Of a stretch of DNA of 64,000 nucleotides, positions 21,631 through 29,329 are shown one piece after another. Position 1 is the first letter of the stretch. The number at the start of each line of letters is the position of its first letter. The position numbers and the translations under genes were made by a program. The stretch lies in assembly GCF_007859955.1 (NCBI RefSeq), contig NZ_SJPR01000009.1:62001-126000 (forward strand), in the 5' to 3' direction. The DNA is from Botrimarina colliarenosi. GTDB taxonomy: Bacteria > Planctomycetota > Planctomycetia > Pirellulales > Lacipirellulaceae. The notes below the pieces were generated by a model. That model searched no databases, had not been told where the DNA came from, and saw only the letters and a program-made list of their open reading frames with translations.

Positions 21631-23937
21631 ATGCCCGTAGCTCTCGCTAAAGCCGCCTACCTCGACGCCACCTTGCCGATCGCCGATCGCGTCGTCGATC
21701 TCCTCGGGCGGATGACGCTCGAAGAGAAGGCGGCGCAGATGGCGTGCGTCTGGAACGAAAAAGTCGACAAATTGCTCGGCCCCGACGGGGGCTTCTCCCC
21801 CGAGCGGGCGGCGGAGCACTTCGGCCACGGCGAAGGCCTCGGACAGGTGGGCCGACCGGGTGACGCCCACGGCGGCGCCTCGCCCGCGGAGTTTGCGAAG
21901 CTGACCAACGACATCCAGCGCTACTTTCTAGAGAACAGCCGGCTGGGGATCCCCGTGCTGTTCCATGACGAGTGCCTGCACGGTTTGGTGGCGCGCGACG
22001 CGACCAGCTTCGCCCAGCCGATCGGCCTCGCCGCGGCGTTCAACCCCGAGCTCGTCCGGCGGGTCTATGAGATCACGGCCCGCGAGTCGCGGGCGTGTGG
22101 CGTCCACCAAGCGCTGGCGCCGGTCGTCGATGTGGCGCGAGACCCGCGTTGGGGACGCGTCGAAGAGACCTTTGGCGAAGACCCTCACCTAGTGGCCGAG
22201 CTGGGCGTCGCCGCCGTCCGTGGCTTCCAAGGCGACCGTGAAGTCGGCGCAGCGGATCGTGTGATCTGCACGCTCAAGCACTTCGCCGCCCACGGCCAAC
22301 CCGAGTCGGGCAATAACTGCGCGCCGGTCAGCGTCTCGGAGCGGCACCTCCGCGAGACGTTCCTGCACCCCTTCGAGCGAGCGATCCGCGAGGGCGGGGC
22401 CATGAGTGTCATGGCGTCCTACAACGAGATCGACGGCGTCCCGTCGCACGCCAGCCGTTGGCTCCTGCAAACCGTGCTCCGCGAAGAGTGGGATTTCGAC
22501 GGCACAGTGGTCTCGGACTACTACGCGATCCGCGAGCTGTGGGACCGCCCCGATCTTTACGGGCACCACGTCGCCGCGAACCGCGAGGAAGCGGCCGCCC
22601 TGGCGATCCGCGCCGGGGTGAACATCGAGCTGCCCGAACCCGACTGCTACACCGTCGTCGCCGATCTGGTGCGTGACGGCGCCGTCGCCGAGGCGGAGAT
22701 CGACGAGCTGGTCGGCAAACTGCTCGCCCACAAGTTCCAATTGGGCCTGTTCGAGAATCCCTACGTCGAGCCAGAGCACGCCAAGACAGTCGTCGGCTGT
22801 GAAGAGCACGCGGCGGTCGCGCTTGAATCGGCCCGCCAGGTGATCACTCTGCTGAAGAACGATGGCGGCGTGCTGCCGCTCGACACGGGCAAGGTCCGCA
22901 CCGTCGCCGTCATCGGCCCGAACGCCCACCGCACCGTGCTGGGCGGCTATAGCGGCGTGCCGAAAGAGTTCGTCACGGTCTTCGACGGCCTCCGCGCGGC
23001 GTTTGGCGCCGAAGCGGAAGTGCTTTACGCCGAAGGCTGCCAGATCACGATCGGTGGCGGCTGGTTCGAGGACGAGGTGGTCCCGAGCAACGCCGAGGAA
23101 GACCGGCGCCTCATCGCCGAGGCGGTGGAGTTGGCGAAACGGGCCGACCTGGTGGTGCTCGTGGTTGGCGGGAACGAGCAGACCTCGCGCGAGGCTTGGA
23201 TGGCCAATCACCTCGGCGACCGCACCGACCTCGATATGGTGGGGCGCCAGGACGAGCTGGTCGACGCTTTGCACGGCGTCGGCAAGCCGATCGTGTCGCT
23301 GCTGTTCAACGGCCGCCCGCTCGCTGTGAACAACCTGGCCGAGAAGTCGGCGGCGTTACTGGAGTGTTGGTACCTGGGCCAAGCGGCGGGGACGGCGGTC
23401 GCCGACGTGCTTCTCGGACGGCACAACCCAGGCGGCAAGCTGCCGATCACGATCCCCCGCTCGGTCGGCCACCTGCCGGCTTACTACAACCACCGCCCGT
23501 CGGCACGCCGCGGCTATCTGTTCGACGAGGTCACGCCGCTCTACCCGTTCGGCTATGGGCTCAGCTACACCACGTTCGAACTCGGCGCCCTGACGCTTGA
23601 CGACGAGAGCATCGCCGTGGGCGAGTCGACACAGCTGAGAGTCACGGTCACGAACACGGGCCAACGCGCTGGCGCCCAAGTGGTGCAATTGTACATCCGC
23701 GACTTGGTCAGCTCGGTCACCCGGCCCGTCCGTGAGCTCAAGGGCTTCCAGCGTGTCGAACTCGAGCCAAACCAATCGCAGGAAGTTGTGTTCCCGATTA
23801 CTGCCGATCGCCTCGCGTTCTGGAACCTCGACAAACAATTCGTCGTCGAGCCGGGTGATTTTGAACTCTTCGTCGGCTTCGACTGCGGAGCGAGTCAATC
23901 ACAACGGCTGTCGGTCCTACCGTCGTTGTCGAATTAG
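21631..23937 (+). CDS. GH3 beta-xylosidase/beta-glucosidase
   Basis: The 768-residue protein has the GH3 N-terminal barrel with KHFAAHG and catalytic nucleophile Asp296 in TVVSDYYAI. The (alpha/beta)6 domain (VAVIGPNAH, SLLFNGRPLAV) and C-terminal fibronectin-III-like domain (YTTFELGALTL, VQLYIRD, ELKGFQRVEL) follow. There is no signal peptide, so it should act in the cytoplasm on imported oligomers. Gene context (GH10, GPH transporter, xylose isomerase) favours beta-xylosidase activity, but family GH3 alone does not separate this from beta-glucosidase. Its 3' end overlaps the convergent PEP-CTERM gene by 4 bp. Confidence 0.93.
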   Translation: MPVALAKAAYLDATLPIADRVVDLLGRMTLEEKAAQMACVWNEKVDKLLGPDGGFSPERAAEHFGHGEGLGQVGRPGDAHGGASPAEFAKLTNDIQRYFLENSRLGIPVLFHDECLHGLVARDATSFAQPIGLAAAFNPELVRRVYEITARESRACGVHQALAPVVDVARDPRWGRVEETFGEDPHLVAELGVAAVRGFQGDREVGAADRVICTLKHFAAHGQPESGNNCAPVSVSERHLRETFLHPFERAIREGGAMSVMASYNEIDGVPSHASRWLLQTVLREEWDFDGTVVSDYYAIRELWDRPDLYGHHVAANREEAAALAIRAGVNIELPEPDCYTVVADLVRDGAVAEAEIDELVGKLLAHKFQLGLFENPYVEPEHAKTVVGCEEHAAVALESARQVITLLKNDGGVLPLDTGKVRTVAVIGPNAHRTVLGGYSGVPKEFVTVFDGLRAAFGAEAEVLYAEGCQITIGGGWFEDEVVPSNAEEDRRLIAEAVELAKRADLVVLVVGGNEQTSREAWMANHLGDRTDLDMVGRQDELVDALHGVGKPIVSLLFNGRPLAVNNLAEKSAALLECWYLGQAAGTAVADVLLGRHNPGGKLPITIPRSVGHLPAYYNHRPSARRGYLFDEVTPLYPFGYGLSYTTFELGALTLDDESIAVGESTQLRVTVTNTGQRAGAQVVQLYIRDLVSSVTRPVRELKGFQRVELEPNQSQEVVFPITADRLAFWNLDKQFVVEPGDFELFVGFDCGASQSQRLSVLPSLSN

Positions 23938-24491
23938 AGTTGTCGAGTCGGGCGGCCGCGTCGAGCGGAGATCGCGAGCAACGCCACCAAGGCGATCGAC
24001 CCCGTCGCCGGCTCTGGAATCGCAGCGGTGCTTCGCACGTACGAGAAGCCTCCGCCGCTCGAACTGCCTTCGCCCCAACTGGTGAAACGCAGGTCGAGAT
24101 AGATCTGCTCGTCGACTAACTGCACGACGAAATCGAGCCCCACCGAGTTTGGTGGTCCATTGATGGCGCTGCCGGGCTCGATGAGCTCGAGCCAAGTCTT
24201 GAACTCGAGGCTCGGCAGGTCGGCGGTGGTGCCAACCGCCCAGAGCGTACCCGCGGGGCTTGTCGGCCCTTGCGATCCTTCGGAAGCCGCGTTGAACAGC
24301 CCGCGGGTGTTGGATCGCGTAATCCAAATGGAATCGGTCAAGCGATCTTGATTCTCCGCCAGCGTAGGGTCGGCAAACCCTGCTTTCGAGAACTCGATGG
24401 CGGGACCACCCCACACCAACGGTGCGGATAGCGCCTGAGAACCAACAGCAAGGGCGAAGGGAATCGCGAAGAGAAGGCTTCTTAGCATCAA
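23934..24491 (-). CDS. Small PEP-CTERM protein of unknown function
   Basis: This 185-residue secreted protein has a signal peptide (LLFAIPFALAVGSQALSA) and a short unassigned beta-rich body. It ends with IPEPATGSIALVALLAISARRGRP, a PEP-CTERM sorting signal. It is the last gene of the minus-strand arabinoxylan unit, 18 bp after GH39, so it is probably co-expressed with those enzymes. No catalytic motif was recognised. Confidence 0.8.
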   Translation of the reverse strand: MMLRSLLFAIPFALAVGSQALSAPLVWGGPAIEFSKAGFADPTLAENQDRLTDSIWITRSNTRGLFNAASEGSQGPTSPAGTLWAVGTTADLPSLEFKTWLELIEPGSAINGPPNSVGLDFVVQLVDEQIYLDLRFTSWGEGSSSGGGFSYVRSTAAIPEPATGSIALVALLAISARRGRPTRQL

Positions 24492-24509
24492 GGAATCTCT
24501 TGGGGGGGC

Positions 24510-26228
24510 TTATCTCGGGGTGGTGTTCTCGGAGCTCAACTTGACAAACTCGATCAATGAAACGGCCTGTCGCGGAAGCTTCGTTGTGACGGTGGTTCCG
24601 TCTGAATCGGGTTGCAGTTCGGGGAGTTCCACCTCTTCCAGCTGAGCGGCACTCTTCAGACGCTCGAACTGTTCCTTACTGGGGGCGAGTGGCGAACCCA
24701 TCCGCCGCCAAGCGGCGTAGCTGTTACTGTGCTGCTCGTCGATCGTCTGGTGGGAGACAAGACGGTAGGACGCGTCGCCGTCCAACCGGATCGCGACGCT
24801 CGCGTCGGGGCCTTCAACGTCGTCATCGTGATAATGCCATAGTAGTAGCCAGAGGCGGTCCTTTCCAACACTTGCGAGGCACCCGACGTCGGGCTTGTCG
24901 CGGACGCCGCTGCGAAGGATGGCGTCTAAATCGGCCTGGGCGGTGCTATGGACCGCGACCCGATCGCCGCTCATCTGGCTGAACATCCGGAAGACGTTCA
25001 GCACCGGCAGCGGGATCGAGTTGGAAGCCAACTGGCGGAAACCAGCGAAATAAGGCTGGTCCTCGAACTCGAACGCCCAGGTCAGGGCGCCCTCGAGATG
25101 GACGCCGTGCCGGTCGGCCAGTTCGTACTTCCTGGCGAAGCTCGCGGCGGTGTAGCTGGAATAGACCGACCCATTCCGGTAGCTAAACATCGACCCCTGG
25201 CAGGCGGCGCAGCCTTCGGGGTCCGATTCGCCAATCACAATCGGCGTTTTCCGGAGTTCCGGAAAGGACGCGACGATCCGAAATCCCCGATCGATCGTCG
25301 CTAGGTGGGCGGCGATCCCCATCCGGATGTGATCTCCCTCCCAGTGGGGAGCCCCTTTGGCATGGAAGGAGATGAAGTCCAAAGGCGTGCCGACGTCGCC
25401 CGTCGCTGAGTTCTCTTCTCGCAGGCAGTGTTCTAGGAAAGCTCGCGTAAAGTCACCGCCATCGCCGGCCGAGTGGGGCCCCCCGACGCGCGCGTCGGGC
25501 AGGGCCCGGCGCACGGCGGCGATCGTGTGGTCGTGAAGCGTGAAGAACTCTTCTCTCGTCCCGCCCCAATAGCCGTTGGGCAGGCTGTTGGCCTCGTTCC
25601 AGGTCTCCCAGTACCAGCTGGCGGCCTCGGCGGCGCCGTACCGCTCGGCGCAGTGCGACGCGAACTGGAAGACTAGTTCCTCCCACATCGAGTAATCCCG
25701 CGGCGGGTAGCGCCACCCCGTCATGATCTCGCCGTAAGGGAGCCCCGGACGCCACTCGTGCCGATAGGGCTCAGGCCTCTGTGACAGCGCCTCGGGCATG
25801 AAGCCGACTTCGACATACGGCTTGACCCCGCGGGCGATCAGCGTGTCAAAAATCCGGTCAGTGATGGTCCAGTCGTAGACCGGACGGCCCGCGTCGTCGA
25901 GCGTGAAGGCGTTGGTGCTCCCCCACTTCAGCGCCGGGGTTCCGTCGCCGGAAGTCAGGAGGTTGTGCGCGCGAAAGTAAACCTCGCCGGGCCGCAACTC
26001 GCCCAGTTCTTTGACGAGCTTGACGCCGTCTTTCATGTAGACGTAGTTGGGTTCGTCCGCCCCGAAGAATCGCCAGATCGGACGCAGCGGCCCGATCCGC
26101 TCCGTAGTCTGGACGGCGATCTCGACCGGGAACGGCTCATCGGCGCGTACCGCTGCGAAATCGCCCTCACCAGCCAGCAAGGCGGCGAGCGTAAGGGATA
26201 GCCGTAGCGTCTGACGAACCTGATTCAT
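24510..26228 (-). CDS. Secreted GH39-like beta-xylosidase
   Basis: This 572-residue clan GH-A glycosidase has a signal peptide (LRLSLTLAALLAGEGDFAAVRA), acid/base Glu212 in YWETWNEANS and nucleophile Glu334 in VIGESDPEG. Features such as FFGADEPNYVY and PHSAGDGG fit GH39 (beta-xylosidase/alpha-L-iduronidase family). I set the start at 26228 because its ATG shares a base with the upstream stop (TAATG), a classic coupling arrangement; a further upstream ATG at 26282 lies inside the preceding gene. Within an arabinofuranosidase/arabinanase operon, removal of xylose from oligosaccharides is the likely task. Confidence 0.87.
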   Translation of the reverse strand: MNQVRQTLRLSLTLAALLAGEGDFAAVRADEPFPVEIAVQTTERIGPLRPIWRFFGADEPNYVYMKDGVKLVKELGELRPGEVYFRAHNLLTSGDGTPALKWGSTNAFTLDDAGRPVYDWTITDRIFDTLIARGVKPYVEVGFMPEALSQRPEPYRHEWRPGLPYGEIMTGWRYPPRDYSMWEELVFQFASHCAERYGAAEAASWYWETWNEANSLPNGYWGGTREEFFTLHDHTIAAVRRALPDARVGGPHSAGDGGDFTRAFLEHCLREENSATGDVGTPLDFISFHAKGAPHWEGDHIRMGIAAHLATIDRGFRIVASFPELRKTPIVIGESDPEGCAACQGSMFSYRNGSVYSSYTAASFARKYELADRHGVHLEGALTWAFEFEDQPYFAGFRQLASNSIPLPVLNVFRMFSQMSGDRVAVHSTAQADLDAILRSGVRDKPDVGCLASVGKDRLWLLLWHYHDDDVEGPDASVAIRLDGDASYRLVSHQTIDEQHSNSYAAWRRMGSPLAPSKEQFERLKSAAQLEEVELPELQPDSDGTTVTTKLPRQAVSLIEFVKLSSENTTPR

Positions 26229-28264
26229 TACCGAGCGCTCCGATGATTGCGGCAGCCGAGGAGCAATGCCCCAAGAATCCACATTGTGCCGGCGACCGGC
26301 TCGGGAACGCCGGCGATTGCCCGGGCCAAAGCCCCCGCACCATTGGCGGCGTCAAAGTCGGCCTGGAACTGGCGGAAGTCTTCGAAGTCGTTGTCGCCAT
26401 CGGCGTCGAGGTCTCCGAAGCCGTAGCTCTGCGCCGGGCTGAGGCCGCTCAGGTCCGCCAGGTGATTCGCATTGAAGACAACCCAATCGGAGTACGACAC
26501 TTGGCCGTCAAAGTCGAGGTCGCCGAACGCGAAGGGGACGCCGTCGTTGCCGATGAATTCAACCGACGCGGGCACCACGGTCCCGTCGCCCAGGGTGACC
26601 ATGAGAACGAGGTCCTCATTGGGTGAAGGGACCCAACCCCCCGCAGCGCTCAGCTGAAATCCCTGCTGGTCCGCCACGTTGGGAGTGGCGCCTGTCGCCT
26701 GCTCCTCGAAGGCAAAGTTGTCAGACGCTCCTGAGAGAACCTGCCAATCGCCGCTGGGGTCAAACGATCCGTCGCCGCCGGGAGGGGCGTCGTAATTGCC
26801 GGCTACGGGGGTGAGCGAGACGGGGTCGATCGCTCCGGTCGCCGAGGTTAGCTGATAGGACTTGATAGCGGCGGTGTCGCCGGTGAAGTTGCTGAAACTC
26901 ATCGAGCCACTCTCGCGATTGACGGTGAGCGTCAGCGCCACGTTCGGTAGCAGCGCGTAGAGGGCGCCGGCGCCGTCAACGATTAGGAGATTGCCATTCT
27001 CGTCGAGGTCGAAAGAGGTGACCCCATAAATCTGCCCTTGGTCCGGCGTAAAGAGGCTGTTCATGTTTTGGATGGTCCCCGAGGGATCGGCGGGGTCGAA
27101 CGACCAGATCTGCCCAGACACGTTGTCGGCAAACACGTACCGTCCATACAGCTCTTGCACCGGGCCGCGATACACGACGCCCCCCGTCACCGAGTTGCCG
27201 CTGAAGCCGGCGACTGCGCCCGCTCGACCTGGATGGAGGTACTCGTAGATCGGGTCCACGGTGTCGCGAACCATCCCACCGACGCCGCCGGTCGGAGTCG
27301 CGTGGAATCCTTCGCGGAGACGCCAACCGAAATTCTGTCCACTCGACCCCCCCGGGATTAAGTCGATCTCCTCGTACCAACCTTGCCCGACGTCGCCGAT
27401 GTACATGTCGCCGTTCGTCGGATCGAAACTCGCCCGCCAGGGGTTCCGCAAACCCCAAGCCCACACCTCGGGGGCCCCTTCGACGCCGTCCGCGTAGGGA
27501 TTGTCGGCGGGGACGGCGTAGTTGCGACTGGGGTCCGCTGCGAAATCATCGCCATCGACGTCGACGCGGAGAACGGATCCGAACCAGCTGTAGGGGTCCT
27601 GAGCGTAGTTCGCCGGATCGTGCTGATCGCCGCCATCGCCCAGCGTGATGTAGAGATTGCTTTCGCCGTTCGCCGTTTCGAGTGGATTGAAACCGATCCA
27701 ACTCCCGTTGTGATTGGGGGCCGGCTGATTCAGTTCGAGAATTGTCTTCGAGCTCATGATCGGCAGGGCGGAGTTGTTGACGTCGACCGTATACTCACGC
27801 ACCACCGTCTTGAAAGGCGAAACGCGGGTGTCAACGATCGGGGCGGGCCCGGTGTGCGTGACCGCGGCCTGCACATAGAACTTCCCGTTGTTCTGAAATT
27901 GGGGGTGAAACGCCATGGAGAAGAGCCCCACCTCGGGCACGCCGTACGGGTCCACCAAGCTGGTGTCGCCGATCGTCAAGAACGGGTTGTTGTAGTCAAC
28001 GAGCCCCGTCGTCCGGTCGTAGACAACGATCCGCCCCTCCGACTTGGTGATCGGGTCGCCGTCGTTGCCGTCCGACGCAACGCCCCCCAGCTGCGCGATA
28101 AAGATCTTGTCTTCAAAGCCCGGAACCACTTCCGCATCGACCGGGATGTGCAGCTCCGAAGTTAGCTGCTCGACGTGATAAGTGGCCGCGTTGGAAGTCG
28201 TCGCCATCAGGGCGATGATCAGCGGGGCGAAGAGCGTTGAGGAGGTTAATCGCATCGTGTTCAA
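26228..28264 (-). CDS. PQQ-type sugar dehydrogenase-like beta-propeller with PEP-CTERM
   Basis: The 678-residue secreted protein has a soluble glucose dehydrogenase-like six-blade propeller (about 30-410): GLFSMAFHPQFQNNGKFYV, NHNGSWIGFNP, LYITLGDGGDQHDP, WAWGLRNPWRASFDP, GDVGQGWYEEID. A planctomycete LTVNRESGSMSF module and dockerin-like loops (DLDFDGQVSYSDW, DLDADGDNDFEDF) follow, then GVPEPVAG, a helix and Arg-rich end. Family members oxidise sugars with PQQ; the cofactor here is inferred. ATGs at 28264 and 28255 are both possible. It is translationally coupled to GH39 and lies 30 bp behind GH43, suggesting extracellular oxidation of released sugars or a structural sugar-binding role. Confidence 0.85.
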   Translation of the reverse strand: MNTMRLTSSTLFAPLIIALMATTSNAATYHVEQLTSELHIPVDAEVVPGFEDKIFIAQLGGVASDGNDGDPITKSEGRIVVYDRTTGLVDYNNPFLTIGDTSLVDPYGVPEVGLFSMAFHPQFQNNGKFYVQAAVTHTGPAPIVDTRVSPFKTVVREYTVDVNNSALPIMSSKTILELNQPAPNHNGSWIGFNPLETANGESNLYITLGDGGDQHDPANYAQDPYSWFGSVLRVDVDGDDFAADPSRNYAVPADNPYADGVEGAPEVWAWGLRNPWRASFDPTNGDMYIGDVGQGWYEEIDLIPGGSSGQNFGWRLREGFHATPTGGVGGMVRDTVDPIYEYLHPGRAGAVAGFSGNSVTGGVVYRGPVQELYGRYVFADNVSGQIWSFDPADPSGTIQNMNSLFTPDQGQIYGVTSFDLDENGNLLIVDGAGALYALLPNVALTLTVNRESGSMSFSNFTGDTAAIKSYQLTSATGAIDPVSLTPVAGNYDAPPGGDGSFDPSGDWQVLSGASDNFAFEEQATGATPNVADQQGFQLSAAGGWVPSPNEDLVLMVTLGDGTVVPASVEFIGNDGVPFAFGDLDFDGQVSYSDWVVFNANHLADLSGLSPAQSYGFGDLDADGDNDFEDFRQFQADFDAANGAGALARAIAGVPEPVAGTMWILGALLLGCRNHRSAR

Positions 28265-28294
28265 CTCGAGGTGATAAGCGCGGAAGATCGCTGA

Positions 28295-29329
28295 CTAATC
28301 GCGTGATCGCACGTCACGCTGAGGACGCGTTCCCGGCCCCGACAACCGCACATCGGCGGCGACGGGCCAACCGTCTTCGGTCCAGGTCCAGGAGGCAAGT
28401 GCGAGCTTCGACTTTCCTTGGTCGTTCCCGTCGTAGTAGTGAAAGGCGAACCGATTGGATTCGTCGCCAGCCACCGGCGCGATGTGGCCAGGTCCGATGC
28501 GAGAGTCGACGCTCTCAAGCACCACCGAGCCGCCTCCCTCCGACATCGCGAGCCCGTCGCGATCGAGGTAGGGTCCCGTGACGCAATCGCTCCGCCCGAC
28601 AAGAACGCGATACGTGCTCTCGACGCCACGGCAGCATTGCCCGTGGTTGACGAAGAGGAAGTAGTTGTCGCCGTGTCGGAGAAGCGTCGCCGCCTCGATC
28701 GAATCCGCCGAAGCCAAGCGGCGGGGCGGCTGCTCAAGGTGGCGGCGTAGGCCGGTGGCCGGATCGAGTTCGACCAAGTGGATGCCGCGCCAGTACGAGC
28801 CGAACGCCATCCACTGACGTCCGTCGTCGTCTTGCAACACCGACGGGTCAATCGCGTTGTAGGCGTCGCCGTCGTGTGACTGAATCACGATCCCGACGTC
28901 GCGCCAACCGTAGAGGGGGTCGTCCGGGTCGAGAGTCGGACTGACCGCTAGGCCGATCGCCGACGTCTGTTTGCCAAATCGCGATACGGAGTAATAGAGC
29001 CGGTACTCCCCCCCCTGCTTGGCGATGTCGGGAGCCCAGAAATGGCCGCGAAATCCCGGCGCAACGCCGCCCGTCCACGCAGGCGTCTGATCCCGGTCGA
29101 AGACCGCTGGGCCCTCGTTCCAATGGACGAGATCGCTCGACCACTTGGACCGCAGGCCAACGCCCGTAGCGTAGACGTAGTACCGACCATTCTGCCGAAC
29201 GATGGTCGAGGGATCGTGCGCCCGAACGCTGCCCTGTAGCACGTTCTCCGTGTCGGCCTCGGCGCACGTCGTCAGCGTTTGGAACGCCGTGGCGACAACG
29301 ACAACCCTGAAAGCTAGTCGATGGTTCAA
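28295..29329 (-). CDS. GH43 arabinan endo-1,5-alpha-L-arabinosidase (TTG start)
   Basis: This 344-residue five-blade propeller enzyme has the GH43 residues in place: Asp in AHDPSTIV, Asp in NAIDPSVLQDDDG and Glu in IEAATLL. The overall pattern (SDLVHWNEGPAVF, APDIAKQGGEYRLYYSVSRFG) fits arabinanases. I place the start at a TTG at 29329 because it overlaps the upstream stop (TTGA), is preceded at the right distance by GGAAGGGGGG, and opens directly into a leader NHRLAFRVVVVATAFQTLTTC that looks like a secretion or lipoprotein signal. An in-frame ATG at 29500 would put 57 arginine-rich residues, antisense-like in composition, inside GH51. It should cut arabinan or arabinoxylan side chains. Confidence 0.88.
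   Translation of the reverse strand: MNHRLAFRVVVVATAFQTLTTCAEADTENVLQGSVRAHDPSTIVRQNGRYYVYATGVGLRSKWSSDLVHWNEGPAVFDRDQTPAWTGGVAPGFRGHFWAPDIAKQGGEYRLYYSVSRFGKQTSAIGLAVSPTLDPDDPLYGWRDVGIVIQSHDGDAYNAIDPSVLQDDDGRQWMAFGSYWRGIHLVELDPATGLRRHLEQPPRRLASADSIEAATLLRHGDNYFLFVNHGQCCRGVESTYRVLVGRSDCVTGPYLDRDGLAMSEGGGSVVLESVDSRIGPGHIAPVAGDESNRFAFHYYDGNDQGKSKLALASWTWTEDGWPVAADVRLSGPGTRPQRDVRSRD

Noticed and set aside
22189-23274. 361-codon minus-strand frame opposite GH3
   Set aside because: Antisense shadow; the GH3 motifs on plus are complete.
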